NCBI RefSeq assembly: GCF_048544455.1
Contig: NC_133534.1
Span: forward strand, 32,316,217-32,380,216
Length of the DNA: 64,000 bases
Direction of reading: 5' to 3'
From: Silene latifolia
Taxonomy: Eukaryota > Streptophyta > Magnoliopsida > Caryophyllales > Caryophyllaceae
In this document: positions 1-12,862 of the stretch, piece after piece
Numbering within the stretch: position 1 is the stretch's first letter
Layout: each line of letters opens with the position of its first letter
The notes under the pieces: generated by a model
Seen by the model: only the letters and a program-made list of their open reading frames with translations
Databases searched by the model: none
What the model was told of the DNA's origin: nothing
Position numbers and translations under genes: made by a program

Positions 1-1367
1 TCTCATTGCCACCATTTCTTCAGCCTATTCACGAACCTGTCTTTCAAGAGCAACTCGAGCGGCTCGCTCATCATTCATTTGGGTGGAAAGCTGTGAAATC
101 ATGCTAGGAGCATAAGAGAAAGACCGTCGGCCAGCTTTGTTAGGAGGAAGATCATACCATATTTGGGCCCCTGTATCTCCGGTCCCAAACATCCGGTTCT
201 TCTCGTCAAAGCCTCCTACAGCCTTGTAGTAGGCCCGAATCTCGTCGGGAGACTGTCCAGGTGGCAATGGCTGACTCATCTCCGCTTGGAAATCACGCTG
301 AAAAAATAGAAAATCGTCAGAAATGATATATATATATATATACCTATCTTTATAAGAAAGAGATTATCGTTCTTTGTAATAAAAATAAATATTAAATTAA
401 ATACAAGAATTTACCTCAATATCAGCCGCTCGAGGGTTAACCCACTCGCCCTTCTTATTTTTCTTCGTCTTCATGAACATCTTGTGGGGGTGGCCTCTTG
501 ACCCTGAAATTAGTATGGAAACAAGTAAAATCAAGTATATATTTGTCAATCATATATATTAACCACTTTTTAAAAGCAATATAAACAATACTTACCAATT
601 CCTTTAAAGCATCGGAGCAACTCTTCCGACCAAGAGTGTGGGTGCCCAATGCTTTCCCATCTTTCCCACCCGACTTCCTATTTGTCGTGTTGATTTTCGA
701 ATGTTTGGCAAAAGTAGGATCATTTGGCCTATTCCTAAGGTTCTCCAACCAAGTACCAGGCACCCACTTTGGCGGTTTCTTGTTACATTTTAGTCCATTA
801 ATAAGAGTGGTAATCCGTCTCGTTACCCTCGCCTGCCACTCAGGAATAGGATCATACTCAGGATCGATGGATCTTACATGACTCTGTTTCAAAAACAAGT
901 GTGAAATTAGTTATATAAAACTTATGAAAATTCTTATAAACTTAACAAAATTATTATAAACTTAAGAAAATTATTATTGAAAAACATAATTACCGCAAAG
1001 TAATTCCACATCTTTCGACGACGTGCGTTACTCGCTTCACCCCACCTAGTGAAGTACTCATCTCCTGTGTTACGGGTGAACGACCAAATAACATATTTCT
1101 TGATTGGTTCGTCATCCCACCTGAAAAACACATAAATATTTGAAATTAAAACGTAAATGTTAAGTTTTTTAAAAATTAAAAAATTAACATAAACTTACAA
1201 AAATGATCCGGCCGAGCACGGGCCGAGAGAGTCACCCGCATGTTCTCTGTCTTCGTGATGGAGGATCGGGATCTTCTTCATTCTCAACCTCGTCGTCCTC
1301 CCGATTTCTGTTGAGATGCATTTGCATTACTATTGCTCCCAAAAACACGGCGAAAAATGTTCGGCAT
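1..1367 (-). pseudogene. CACTA second gene, Transposase_24 (Ptta/En/Spm)-like, broken
   Basis: This is the second gene expected downstream of TNP2 in plant CACTA elements, the TNPA-type DNA-binding partner that recognises subterminal repeats. Exons inferred from GT-AG borders on the minus strand are about 1367-1199, 1120-994, 883-596, 503-415 and 297 to the window edge. Recognisable stretches are RWGEASNARRRKMWNYF (second exon), SIDPEYDPIPEW and THTLGRKS (third), GHPHKMF...KKGEWVNPRAADIE (fourth) and SQPLPPGQSPDEIRAYY (fifth), in the order typical of Pfam Transposase_24. The third-to-fourth exon junction is out of phase as I place it. A TAG at 25-27 interrupts VRE/AEEM where the family has Gln, so CAG to TAG is likely. 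The first exon also contains stops. The 3' end lies outside the window. Confidence 0.75.
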
Positions 1368-1690
1368 AATCATTGCATGTAAACAATTCAAATTGTTAGT
1401 TCAAAAAAAAAAATTGTTAGTTCAAAACAACCATTTCTCATAGGTATATATAAACAATTGAAAAAAACACTATGGAAAAGCGTGAACTAATTACCACTTG
1501 CCTCTTCTTTAATGCATTTTATTGGCTGAATTGAGAGGTTTCTTATAACCAAACCTTGGAAATTGAAACACACTATTGATGTTAAGCTAAAACGACATGT
1601 ATAAAACAAAAAACCAAATAGCCTAGAACGACAAGTAATAAAAAACGGAGGGCAAATTTTATTGAATGTTTAATAATTGTACAATTACAA
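1368..1690 (-). other. Spacer between the two CACTA genes
   Basis: This AT-rich stretch of 323 bp lies between the stop of TNP2 and the first ATG of the second transposon gene. It holds short A/T runs and no coding signal. By position it should contain the TNP2 3' UTR and the second gene's 5' UTR, or an intron if the two are alternative transcripts, as in En/Spm. Confidence 0.5.
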
Positions 1691-2071
1691 CTAGTCCTCC
1701 TCACTATCACTATCACTACATATCAAAACAGGTTCATCTTCTGAAAAAAGCACTCCTACTTCTTCCTCTGATTCCTCATTTTCGTATCTAATAAGTTCTT
1801 CAACTTCATCTTCATCCCCTTCTTCTCTGACGTCTCTGTCATATTCCCCTTGACCTCTTTCCACTGTCACTTCGTATACATCTTCATCCTCTATATCTTC
1901 CAACAAAATCGGTGAAATTGAGTGATCATTCACAACCACATCTTCTTGAAAGACACTTTCTTCAATAGGAGCATCAACTTGTGATCTTGCCTTGGTTTTA
2001 AAAACCGCGGACAACTGAATACCTTGATTACCTTTCTTAATGGTTGGATAAGGAGAATAACAAACTTGATC
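1691..2071 (-). pseudogene. CACTA TNP2 transposase, C-terminal acidic tail
   Basis: This is the third piece of TNP2, cut from the rest by the gag-only LTR element at 2072. Read leftward, it opens with a short stretch following the DUF4216 region (VCYSPYP...LSAVFKTKARSQVDAP), then becomes strongly acidic. The last 60 or so residues are dominated by Glu and Asp and end in SDSDSEED before the stop at 1691-1693. Such a tail is usual for plant TNP2 proteins. The reading frame is open through this piece. Removing 2072-10848 plus one TGATC copy joins it to the piece ending at 10854 within FQVD, which supports a simple insertion. No catalytic residues are expected here. Confidence 0.8.
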
Positions 2072-3351
2072 TGTTGGAATATGTGTCCTCCGACAATAAT
2101 GCGATCACGACTGTTGATCATGATGATCACATGTTTAAGTCTCATTAAAATGAATACAATTGGGAAGTAATATTGTTACTGTCAACTGGTCAACATATAT
2201 CGGTAATGATTGGCTTACTAGAGTTTGACATTACTGTCGTGTGACGGTGGTGATCAGTTGACCCCCTAGGTCATACCTAAAGGGCAACCCTCTTAATTGA
2301 TTATTTAATTAATCGTATAATGTTACGAGTTAATTAAATTACTTGAAAATTGACGGACGATTTTGGAAGTGAAATTTACGTATCATATTGAAATGTGATT
2401 AAATAAGATACGGTCTGAGTGATTGAATTGTGTCATTACTCGGATGAAATAATTGTTTAATGTAACAATTAAAATTGAATGAATTATTATAAATACAATC
2501 GGTTGTAATTTATAAATGGTAAAATATTTTGGTACAAGTAATTATGAAATTACTAAGTCAATTTTTTGTATGTGACGTATTTTTATTAATACGTTGATTT
2601 TTAATATGTTAAAAATACATGACAAATTATGTTGCATATGACATGTGACATAAGACAAGTTGACATTTTGACAAAGATAATGTGGAGTCCATATTATCTA
2701 AATGGACCGAAATTATGGGAGTAATTAGTCTAATATTGTGTTGATTATATTAATAGAAAACACAATGATTACCTACTCTTGTAGCCATGCAAACCTAATG
2801 CTCATGGTGAAGAGCAACTAGAGCATGCATTGGCTCCCTCCCATGCCACCCTTCCACCCGGTTTTTAGATGAAAAACCATTATGGTTTTTCATCTTATTT
2901 TACCTAATAATACACTAATATGAGTTAGTCTATTATTCATTCTAATCATCATCCAAAATACAAGTGTTCTAGAGAAATAAAATCCTCTCTTTATCTCTCA
3001 TCAAAAACCGAAAATATTCAAAGTGTTAACATTATTTTTGGTTCAATTTTCTCATAGATTAATATTATAACTAGTATTTGTAATATTAATTTAATTAAGA
3101 GGTGCCTTGGGTATTATATTTAGGGAGAGATCTTACTCTTAGATCTTTGTTCTTCCATTGGAATAAGCTCAAGAACAAAAGAGAAAGGTGATCTCTTTTG
3201 TGCCCAAATATCCGAAATTTAATATGTAAGGACATAATTTCTCCTCTATTTATTTTAATGTTTGCATGCATAAGATCCGTTTTAATTTATGACAAATTAA
3301 TTTAACATATATGAGTATGTTATAGATGTATATAGATCTACATTTCCTTCA
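2072..3351 (+). repeat. 5' LTR of the gag-only element
   Basis: This 1280-bp long terminal repeat is bounded by TG...CA. It matches 9570-10848 almost base for base. Differences by eye are near 2083, 2109, 2175, 2215 and in a small cluster near 2500-2525. It contains the perfect 14-base inverted repeat ATGAAAAACCATTATGGTTTTTCAT-like arm pair near 2870-2893, which could fold in RNA. Confidence 0.95.
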
Positions 3352-5590
3352 ATCGGTATCAAGAGCCACGGTTGTTTGCATGCAAATCGGTTAAAAGTTT
3401 TTCCGAGTTATAAAGATTAACATATAAAACTTGTAAAATTTGTGTTATTATGATATATCACGAATTTAATCCATTCATGTTAATATTTCTGGTCCTAAAA
3501 TGTTTTAGGATTTTTTGGTTAATTTTTCGGATTTTTATTGTTCATATTTAATAATAATGACATTTAAATGTGATTTTATGAGTAAAAATGTCATTTTTGG
3601 TCGAAAATTAGCTATACTTCGAATTTTCACTTGGTTTTTGGATATGTTGTTACATATATTATTTTGAGATAACCTGTAAATTTTCATAATTTTTGCACTT
3701 GTTATGCTCGAAAAATGATTTTTTCATTATAAAATTCGGATTTAAGAGAAAAATAGGTTAATATGAGTTAAATTTCGAATCTGGTCATAGAAAATTAATA
3801 TGTTGTCACATGCAATTTTACAAGATGTGTGTAAAATAATTGGCTATAAAGAAGTCTTTTAGCATGATTTATGAATTTTTGAAGAAAAATGGCATAAATA
3901 GTGACATTATTAGTTGAAAATTAATAAAACATAATCTATGACTTAGGAAAAACGTCTAATGTTGCATTTTATTATATTTTTCAGATCTAAAATTGAAAAG
4001 TTAATGATAATAATTTTTCCATGTTTTTATGATTATTTTATTAAATATCGATAAACCGCAACATTGTTTTTCCGGAAAAATTTCGAAATTTTTAACCTAA
4101 GATTTTGAACATTATGAGTGTCATGGAATTTTTCCAGAATGTTCATGAATTTAAATTTCAAATTTTGAATTTATTTGAAATTTTTGGATTTATTTGAAGT
4201 TTAATGGCTTATTTTTGTAATTTTTGGTCCTTTTATGAACAATTTTATAAATAAAGGTTAATTATGGTCAAATTATTAGTGAAGACTATATTTTGAGTCC
4301 TAAGAGGTTAGGGTAATTAACTTATGCATAAATATGAGTTTATGTATTTTTGTGATTATAAAACGTTGAAATCACGCAAATCCGTAAAAACCGAGTAATA
4401 TATGATATTGGCTAATTAAAAGGCGATTTAGCATAAAATTGAGCATGTTCTTACATAATATAATGCTGCATTTTCTTTATGATTGTCATAATTTTAATTT
4501 ATGTAATTTTTGAATTATGTAATTTTACTTAGTATGGCCTTAGATTTTAATTGGTATTTCCCGAAATGTATGGGAATATCGATTCGGTTGTAATTTTTAT
4601 TGTGATCTCGTATCACCGTTTTGTAATATTTAATAGATTTATTTTATTTTAGTTACAAATGTATAATAGGAAATTATGTAATTTATTATGTAATTTTATT
4701 CATTCCGGAGTTCCAAAAGACGGATTTCTTAGAGAATGGCGATACATAAAGACGGTGTTACCTCGAGATGTGTGCCACAACCGAAGTTCAAGGGACCAAT
4801 GGAGTTGGTTTCCGAATATGTAATAGATTAATAGTTTTTCTTTTTTAGGAAAGGCCATACTAGGATTTATTTATTTTATGCTTGCATTTTATTTTATGTC
4901 ACATGCATCGCTAAATCGCCATAACTAAACATGCATTGTTATTTTATCGAGTCTATCGACCGTGTCAATTAGAATTATCGTAGTTCACCGCTTTAGTTCA
5001 CTTAAAACGTGATAGATAATAAATTGACATGACCTCTCGCTAAAACTATCAATTGAGACATAGCCTTACCAAATAGTAGAAACCATGAAAACCTATTTCG
5101 CGAGGGAGTGCACTCGGCCCTACCGGGGTACAAACCTTGTTACGTAGGGGAAGTGGGTGATGAGTGTTAATCCACCGAGTTCATGTTAATAAGGGTTTCA
5201 TCGGCCATACCGTGCCCAAGTTGATGTGGATTTGGATAATGGACACATTTATTCGAAATTTGGATTGAGCTCAACGGAAGTATTCGCGACCGTAGTTGCA
5301 TGTGTTCCGGGCTATAGATAATTATTAGAGTAATTTTATCGACCAAGAGTTCTAAAAGTAGAATCGATTAAAATGTTAATCCACCGAGTTATATTGATAA
5401 AGGTTTCATCGGCCATACCGTGCCTAAGTCGATATGAATTTGGGTCTTGGAATCATTTATCTAGTTGGGTAGAGGTCACTAGAAAAATGCATATAACTTG
5501 TTTAAATCATACATTTTTACGAGTATAATTAAAACGACATTTGTTTTACTCCTTATTTTTGTTTTGTAGACCACTTCTTATTCATAACAA
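3352..5590 (+). other. 5' leader of the gag-only element (primer site, duplicated 70-bp segment)
   Basis: This untranslated region of 2.2 kb lies between the LTR and gag. The primer-binding site is at 3354-3367. The first 1.4 kb is very AT-rich with no coding signal. About 420 and 210 bp before gag there are two copies of a segment of about 70 bp (near 5168 and near 5373). Both contain TTAATCCACCGAGTT and GTTTCATCGGCCATACCGTG and are roughly 205 bp apart. Their position suggests a structured leader, possibly with a role in packaging or translation, but that is inference. Confidence 0.7.
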
Positions 5591-6615
5591 ATGGCAACAC
5601 CAACTCCTAATGCTACACCACTCGCTACTTCATCATGGCTCCGATCCTTTATGGATCGATGTAAACTTGAAAAGAATGGGTCAAATTTCTCCGAGTGGGA
5701 TGCCCAACTCAAATTAGCCGCCGAAGGTGACGACAAGCTTCGTTACCTTACCGAGGCCTCTCCACCCGAGCCCACCACTAGGTCCACCACGGCCACTAGG
5801 GAAGCCTATGAGGCTTACCAAAAGGAGTCCGCCGCAATGAAAAATGTCTTAATATTTGCAATGGAGGCGGAACTCCAAAGGAGAGCCTTCAAAATGGGCA
5901 ATGCTAATGAGATTTACTCCAAACTTGTGACCATGTTTTCACAAACTCCGCGGATCGTCCAATATGAGGCGGCCGCGGCATTCTTTGATCTCGACTTCAA
6001 AGAGGGCCAAAAGGTTAGCCCTCATGTGCTCAAACTCATGGAGCTTGTCGAGACCTTGAAGATTCAAAAGGTTGAAATCCCCAAAGAACTCATCGTAGAT
6101 AGGATTCTACACTCCTTGTCTAAGGTTAAGGCATATGTGCAATTCCGGGTGAATTTCAATATGCAAGACAAGGATGTGTCTCTTGAGGAGTTGCACAAGT
6201 TACTTGTGCAAGCCGAGAGGGACATGGGGTTAAATGTGAACCCTCCCAAGGATGTGCTTAACATAAGCACAAAGAGTAAGGGGAAGTTCAAGAAGAATGG
6301 GAGAAAGGGTAAAAAGCAAGCTCCCACATTCACCAAAGCTAAGTCTTGTGAAGCTAGCACCTCCAAAGTCAAGAAGGGTCCTCTTGACAAATGCCATTAT
6401 TGTAATGGCATGGGACATTGGAAGAGGAATTGTTCCAAATACCTTGGTGATATCAAAGCTGGAAAGATCACTCCAGTAGGTAAATGACTAACCTTCTTTT
6501 ATGTTTCTAATACAACTATGGTAATGTGATGCAAAGTTGTGATAATGTATCTCCCTTTTTATTATAAATAGGGCCTCCACCAAGCAAAGACAAGGGAAAA
6601 GAAAAACAAGCGTGA
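5591..6615 (+). CDS. gag: Gag polyprotein of a non-autonomous copia-type element
   Basis: This is the structural protein expected to form the cytoplasmic virus-like particle that packages element RNA. The frame opens at ATG 5591 and is uninterrupted for 298 codons. The N-terminal two thirds matches the copia-type gag fold (UBN2-like; FSEWDAQLKLAAEG near residues 34-47, then KLMELVETLKIQ and the helical segment to about 215). A basic linker rich in Lys (about 225-260) precedes one zinc knuckle, CHYCNGMGHWKRNC (CX2CX4HX4C, about residues 268-281). The first stop is at 6485-6487. A GT-AG intron at 6480-6571 would instead join VG to PPPSKDKGKEKQA and stop at 6613-6615. I chose the spliced end, but both are possible. 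No protease follows. The open frame in an otherwise decayed neighbourhood suggests recent selection or recent arrival. Confidence 0.88.
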
Positions 6616-9569
6616 TAAACCATGGAGAAGCTAAGGATAGCTTTTATGGAGCTTTGTTTTTCATTGTCTTATTTTAAGTAATGTTTTGAATTTTTAGAAC
6701 TTTAAGTTTCCGTGTTCGACATGGAAAGGTATTTTGGATAATGGTTTGTATTTTGGATGATAGTGACTTGGTTTGCAACCCAAGTCACACGTTTTATCAT
6801 TTATCCTTTATGTTCTAAAAATTTCATCTTTAAATGCTTGCATTTTGAAACATAAGATTATTCACTAAAAGTGATCTAATAGACAAATATAATGACCGGT
6901 TTCATTATATGTCCACATGCTTAAGGCTTGTGTATGATCATTTATAAAGTGATTTTGAGTCTATGAACTCTCTTAAAGGTATGTCAACCACCAAGTACAC
7001 ATATAAAATCAATAACAATTAGTCAACCTATGAGGTAGTCCTCCTTATACTTCAACATCATTAATTTGTGTCTCATATGCTATCTTTGAATGCTTAGTGT
7101 ATTCATTCTAAAGATAGAGTGGGAGAAAAATGAGGACACAAGGCAACATGACAAGGCAACATGAAATTGTGCACTTGTGTAAATGAAGATCTACGCAAGA
7201 GAGAATGATTTGAATAAAGGTATATCTATTTACATAGTATGTCGAGTCTCAAGTTAGTTCTATATGACTTAAGAGACCAAGTGAAGTAATCATAAGAGTT
7301 TATTCTCAAGATAACTACACGAGGAGACCAAAAGAAGTTTTGGAAGAATAATGACTAATGTAAAGTCTTAACAAGCTTTTGACTAAGGTTATGAATCATT
7401 TGACCAATAGTTTCAATCATGAGTTTTACTTAAGAGCCTAAATGAATCATAGTAACATACTAGTTTATTATCAAGTTGCAAAGATTGATATTTCGATATC
7501 TTCAATAGCCAACGTTTTAACCACGCAAATGTCATTGTTTAACCTCGCTATGATATGGTTAAACCTCCTTCCGAAAGTGTATTCCGAAGGACCTATTCTA
7601 AATATTATTTGTACTTGAATAATGACATAGCTACACATCATTATGACATGAGTGTGTTAGAGATTTAAAATCTCTTTCCGTAAGGTTGAGATGAGACCAC
7701 TTCAAAATAGGCATTTTGAAAGGATATGATGGGAACATATATGGTTTTATCCTAGTAACTTGGCAAAGCAATTTATATTTATATTCTTGACAAATTTCGA
7801 TTAAGAAGTCATCTCGAAATATGTAGAATTGAGTGGGAGTTAGGAAATTCTCATGTGAAGACATAGAATTTAGTGGGAGCTATCATCCTTGAATGTATAA
7901 AACTCATTACTCATTAAAGAATGACGAGCTAATATCTTCTTTCATAAAGAAGCTTTTGAGTTTTCAATTCTGGATGAAAATGGACAATGATGAATCCAAT
8001 TACATCATGGGATGTTGGATTAGTATTAAGAGATACACATCACATCAACATACGCGTAGGTTATTCGTATGAATGAAAATGGGATTACCATTAGCAGTCA
8101 TGGTAGTTCATTGAACCTATGAACGGTTGATCTCATGATTATTAGTTACTAATGTTTCCGCCATTAGAATAATCATGTACATGTCCAATTATGAATCATA
8201 TGCATAAGAGCATGAGGATTGACTTGGTGAGCCATAATAGAAGCGTCATGAATTCTCGAGTAGAATCCGATGAGCGATTTCAGTGATTGACGGATGTTCT
8301 ATTGTGTGTCAAGAGTTTGCACATATTGTAGAAAATTCGAGCACATATGAGGATTTATGAGAATCCCAAATCTTTCAAGCCCAGAAAGAGAAATGAGAAG
8401 TTTTGGAAAGATACTTGGTTAAATAAGAGGTTATTCAAAACAATCTTTCCTAATAAAGCTAGGACTTGTGAGAAGTACTAAGCTAATAATCTTGTCAATT
8501 GTTACAAGATTCTACAAAACATATACCTAGTGCATTGTGTGTGGATGGAATACTTGATCGGTACAAGTTGTATTATTCATCACAAATTCGTTCATTATGA
8601 GATGATCGATAATAAAGTTCTTTCAAGTTAAAGAACCAAAACCAAGGTCGAGAACCTTGATGTATGCTTGGTAAAATTCATGGTATGAGAACATGAATGT
8701 GAAGGAAATTGCAAGTGTAAGAAGTTTGAACACGTGGACACATGGGATGTTAAACTTCTATTGCAATCGATAAGTGTTTACACTTATAATAAACATCACA
8801 AGGTTGTAATATGATATTGACTACCCGAGTGTGATGTCGACATTTGTCGTTTGAGTTATTATTAACTCACTTGGTACATTGTTATATCCAAACGGGTTGT
8901 GGAGACAATTGAACCCCGTTAAAGTGAACATGGATTAACATTGTTTTTGCCCATAGTTACTTATATGAGGTGACGTCTCGAAGTGACTAGAGTGTGAGGC
9001 GATTGATGGCAAGTTCAAATGCCATAGAGTCATGTGAGATGACTAGTCGATCACATAGGCGGATTGTTAGGAACATTTTGTCGGGCCTTATGACCGCTTA
9101 TAGAGTTCTGGCAAATTTATATAGCTTGGTCGTGGCGAGAGCTACTATAGTATTCAAAATGAGTCGATTCTTTTGACTAAAGACTATTCGCCTAAGATGG
9201 CACAGTTTCAGATTAACTTTGATTTGTGTTACTACGACCTTCGTAAATGGGGTCAAATGGGCATATTTTGGGTTATGATGGCTGTGGCTAGTCGAAGGGA
9301 ATGAGTGCAATAGGAATTGTCCACCCCTAGTCAGGGTTATAACAATATCTCAGGGCCACTCGAGGAGTAATGAACTGGAAATGCGTGGCCACGCTCGGAA
9401 GGTATCCAGTGTGGATAAATCCGGTCAATCAGTTATTCTCCAGATCGAGGAAACCACTCTCGATATGATCACCTGCAAGTACGACCTGAAAGACACCTTG
9501 CATTGAGTGGGAGATAGTAATAGGACAAGAGAATTGGTGGAGCACACTTGTCGAGGACAAGTGGGAGAT
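6616..9569 (+). other. 3' non-coding region of the gag-only element
   Basis: This stretch of nearly 3 kb lies between gag and the 3' LTR. I see only short frames broken by stops on both strands. I find no D(S/T)GA protease, HHCC/DDE integrase, YVDD reverse transcriptase or RNase H motif. It may descend from a pol region decayed beyond recognition by eye, or it may be filler kept for RNA length. It ends in a purine-rich tract (9559-9569) next to the LTR. Confidence 0.7.
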
Positions 9570-10848
9570 TGTTGGAATATATGTCCTCCGACAATAATGC
9601 GATCACGATTGTTGATCATGATGATCACATGTTTAAGTCTCATTAAAATGAATACAATTGGGAAGTAATATTGTTCTGTCAACTGGTCAACATATATCGG
9701 TAATGATTGGCTGACTAGAGTTTGACATTACTGTCGTGTGACGGTGGTGATCAGTTGACCCCCTAGGTCATACCTAAAGGGCAACCCTCTTAATTGATTA
9801 TTTAATTAATCGTATAATGTTACGAGTTAATTAAATTACTTGAAAATTGACGGACGATTTTGGAAGTGAAATTTACGTATCATATTGAAATGTGATTAAA
9901 TAAGATACGGTCTGAGTGATTGAATTGTGTCATTACTCGGATGAAATAATTGTTTAATGTAACAATTAAAATTGAATGAATTATTATAAATACAATCAGT
10001 TGTGATTTATAAGTGGTTAAATATTTTGGTACAAGTAATTATGAAATTACTAAGTCAATTTTTTGTATGTGACGTATTTTTATTAATACGTTGATTTTTA
10101 ATATGTTAAAAATACATGACAAATTATGTTGCATATGACATGTGACATAAGACAAGTTGACATTTTGACAAAGATAATGTGGAGTCCATATTATCTAAAT
10201 GGACCGAAATTATGGGAGTAATTAGTCTAATATTGTGTTGATTATATTAATAGAAAACACAATGATTACCTACTCTTGTAGCCATGCAAACCTAATGCTC
10301 ATGGTGAAGAGCAACTAGAGCATGCATTGGCTCCCTCCCATGCCACCCTTCCACCCGGTTTTTAGATGAAAAACCATTATGGTTTTTCATCTTATTTTAC
10401 CTAATAATACACTAATATGAGTTAGTCTATTATTCATTCTAATCATCATCCAAAATACAAGTGTTCTAGAGAAATAAAATCCTCTCTTTATCTCTCATCA
10501 AAAACCGAAAATATTCAAAGTGTTAACATTATTTTTGGTTCAATTTTCTCATAGATTAATATTATAACTAGTATTTGTAATATTAATTTAATTAAGAGGT
10601 GCCTTGGGTATTATATTTAGGGAGAGATCTTACTCTTAGATCTTTGTTCTTCCATTGGAATAAGCTCAAGAACAAAAGAGAAAGGTGATCTCTTTTGTGC
10701 CCAAATATCCGAAATTTAATATGTAAGGACATAATTTCTCCTCTATTTATTTTAATGTTTGCATGCATAAGATCCGTTTTAATTTATGACAAATTAATTT
10801 AACATATATGAGTATGTTATAGATGTATATAGATCTACATTTCCTTCA
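9570..10848 (+). repeat. 3' LTR of the gag-only element
   Basis: This 1279-bp LTR is nearly identical to 2072-3351 and is followed directly by the target duplication TGATC (10849-10853), after which the CACTA TNP2 frame resumes on the minus strand. Confidence 0.95.
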
Positions 10849-10853
10849 TGATC

Positions 10854-12862
10854 GACTTGAAAAGCTGCCACAAATGGGTTATGTCCACGAAGTTTCTTTT
10901 TCTCGTTTACATCTACAAGTCCATAAACCTTATGGATACTAAGTCCTTGTGGGGAATTATCAAGCCAATCACATTTAAACAATATAACCCTATAAACCCT
11001 TTGCTCGTCATAATAAGAAAGCTCAATTACTTCATTTAGGGTTCCATAGTAGTCCAACCCTTCAGTTGAATTCACAGAAACCCCATTGCTTAACGTAGAC
11101 TTCGAAACATCAACTCCCTCCTTATAAGCTCGAAACTTATAGCCGTTGATGGAATACCGTCTCCAAGACTTCACCATGTTACTAGGACCTAATGCTAAAG
11201 CTATTATTAGACGATCCTTCAATCTATGAACCTATGAATAAAAAAATGTTAATTAAGTTGTTATATTTTTTCAATATCTAATAAGAAATCTAAATGTATA
11301 GTTCAATTTCAAAGAAAATGTATCATCACTTACTTGATTTCGGAACCATTTCGGAAAACTTTTGTCATGTGATGCCCAAACATCATCAGAGGATGTGACA
11401 TCAGGAAAATTGATTTTGATATGTGCCTCAAATTCCCTATAAGTAGGGAAAGCATGTTTTAGTTATGTATATTACCTATAAATTCGATCTAATTTGATAA
11501 TTAAAAAAAAATTGAGTAATGATGAAGTATTAACTTACTTTTCATAAGTCTCTAAAAAATCTCCACAGTTCCTTAGCACATAAAAATGCGCTTCTTCATA
11601 CTCTTTCTCAGTTAAGTACCTCTGTATACATTTCCCAGTTGTAGTTCCCATGTCATCATTGAATAACTCAGGTAACTTAGATTTTAACTGGTCATCGGAA
11701 TTTACACCAACATCTAAGTCTTTTGCTTTTGTGTCAATGTGATCTTCGAAATAAAAAGAACAGAAATTTGAAATTTCCTCTAACAAAAAAGCGTTGCATA
11801 TTGAACCCTCCACCCGAGCTTTGTTGCCAATCTTTTTTTTTATATGATTAAGAAATCTCTCAAATGGATACATCCATCGATATTGAACAGGTCCTCCAAC
11901 TTTCGCTTCATAAGGTAGGTGAAGAGGCAAATGCTCCATGGAATTGAAAAAAGACGGGGGAAATATCTTCTCTAACTGCATATTATTTCCGCAATGTTTG
12001 ACTCCAGACGTTCCATAGAATCAACTCTAATCGTAGAAGTACACAGGTCTCTAAAAAATTGGCTTATCTCAGTTATTGCATTCCAAGGACCTGTCGGGAG
12101 CAACTCTTTCAAGGCAACGGGGAGTAGTCGTTCCATAAAGACATGACAATCATGACTTTTCATGGAATGTAACTCCATCTTTTTATGGTCAACACACCGA
12201 CTCAAATCTGAAGCATAACCATCCGGGAATTTTAAGTTAGCAACCCGGTCACATAGAGCCTTTTTCTCCGCGGTTGATAAAACAAACCTAGATGATGTGG
12301 TCCGTTTATAGCAAAGTTCATTAAAGTCTTATTTACCCTTAGGGTCAAATTTAGTTTTACCTGGTACATCCATGATGGTGTTGATAAGTTGTTAAAAAAA
12401 AATTTCTCAATGTGCATAACATCCAAGTTGTGTCAAATCAGCAACGTTTTTCAGTAGGGAAGTTCCCAGAATATGCTTTGTTTCCACCAACCTTCATTCT
12501 GATCTTTCAATCTTTTCAATTCTTTATCAGAAGCATCAACTATTTTAGGCAAGTCTTTTACGGATTCCCACACTTCATCACCCGTTAGTTTCGATGCGGC
12601 TATGCGATTCTCAGTTTTTCTGTTTTTAAAAAAATGCTTACAATTGTCGTGGAAAGGATGATCAGGTCTTAAGAACTCACGGTGACAATCAAACCAACAA
12701 ACCTTTTTGCTATTTTTAAGCCAAAAAGATCTATGATCATTTTCTGAACAATAATGACAGGCACGATATCCACTTGTGGACCAACCAGAAATCATGCCAT
12801 ATGCCGGGAAATCGTTGATCGTCCACATTAATGCAGCCTTTAATTGAAAATTTTTTTTCTTA
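10854..12862 (-). pseudogene. CACTA TNP2 transposase, central part (tnp2, DUF4218, DUF4216)
   Basis: TNP2 is the catalytic transposase that cuts the element ends. Read leftward, this piece has the tnp2 core (AALMWTINDFPAYG...GWST near 12840-12780, the Cys/His stretch CHYCSENDH, then LDVMHIEK near 12410), DUF4218 (HLPLHLPYEAKVGGPVQYRWMYPFER near 11950-11860) and DUF4216 (about 11220-10854). GT-AG introns are visible, with donors at 11533-11535 (after ETYEK) and before 11334. In-frame stops replace Trp in WELPY[W]KT and Arg in LLI[R]HNLDV near 12450-12425, both explained by transitions. A frameshift follows VMHIEK...NNL, and a stop lies near 11995. The N-terminal side is cut at about 12862 by the chromovirus fragment, and the C-terminal side at 10853 by the gag-only element. 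Confidence 0.9.

Larger units (their letters stand above)
2072..10848 (+). mobile_element. Gag-only LTR retrotransposon (copia-type, TR-GAG class), complete
   Basis: The element is complete and 8.8 kb long. It has two LTRs (2072-3351 and 9570-10848), each beginning TGTTGG and ending TTCCTTCA. It is flanked by the 5-bp target duplication TGATC at 2067-2071 and 10849-10853. A primer site resembling the initiator-Met type follows the left LTR (CGGTATCAAGAGCC at 3354-3367). A purine tract, AAGTGGGAGAT, precedes the right LTR. The only convincing gene is gag (5591-6615). Protease, integrase, reverse transcriptase and RNase H are not recognisable in the 3 kb after it. By eye the LTRs differ at about seven bases and one indel in 1.28 kb, so insertion is recent relative to its surroundings. 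Elements of this class are thought to move using the pol products of autonomous relatives. It sits inside CACTA TNP2. Confidence 0.93.

Noticed and set aside
7631..9682. Possible decayed pol or short genes in the gag-only element
   Set aside because: Frames are under 90 codons, none has an integrase, RT or RNase H motif, and one crosses into the LTR.
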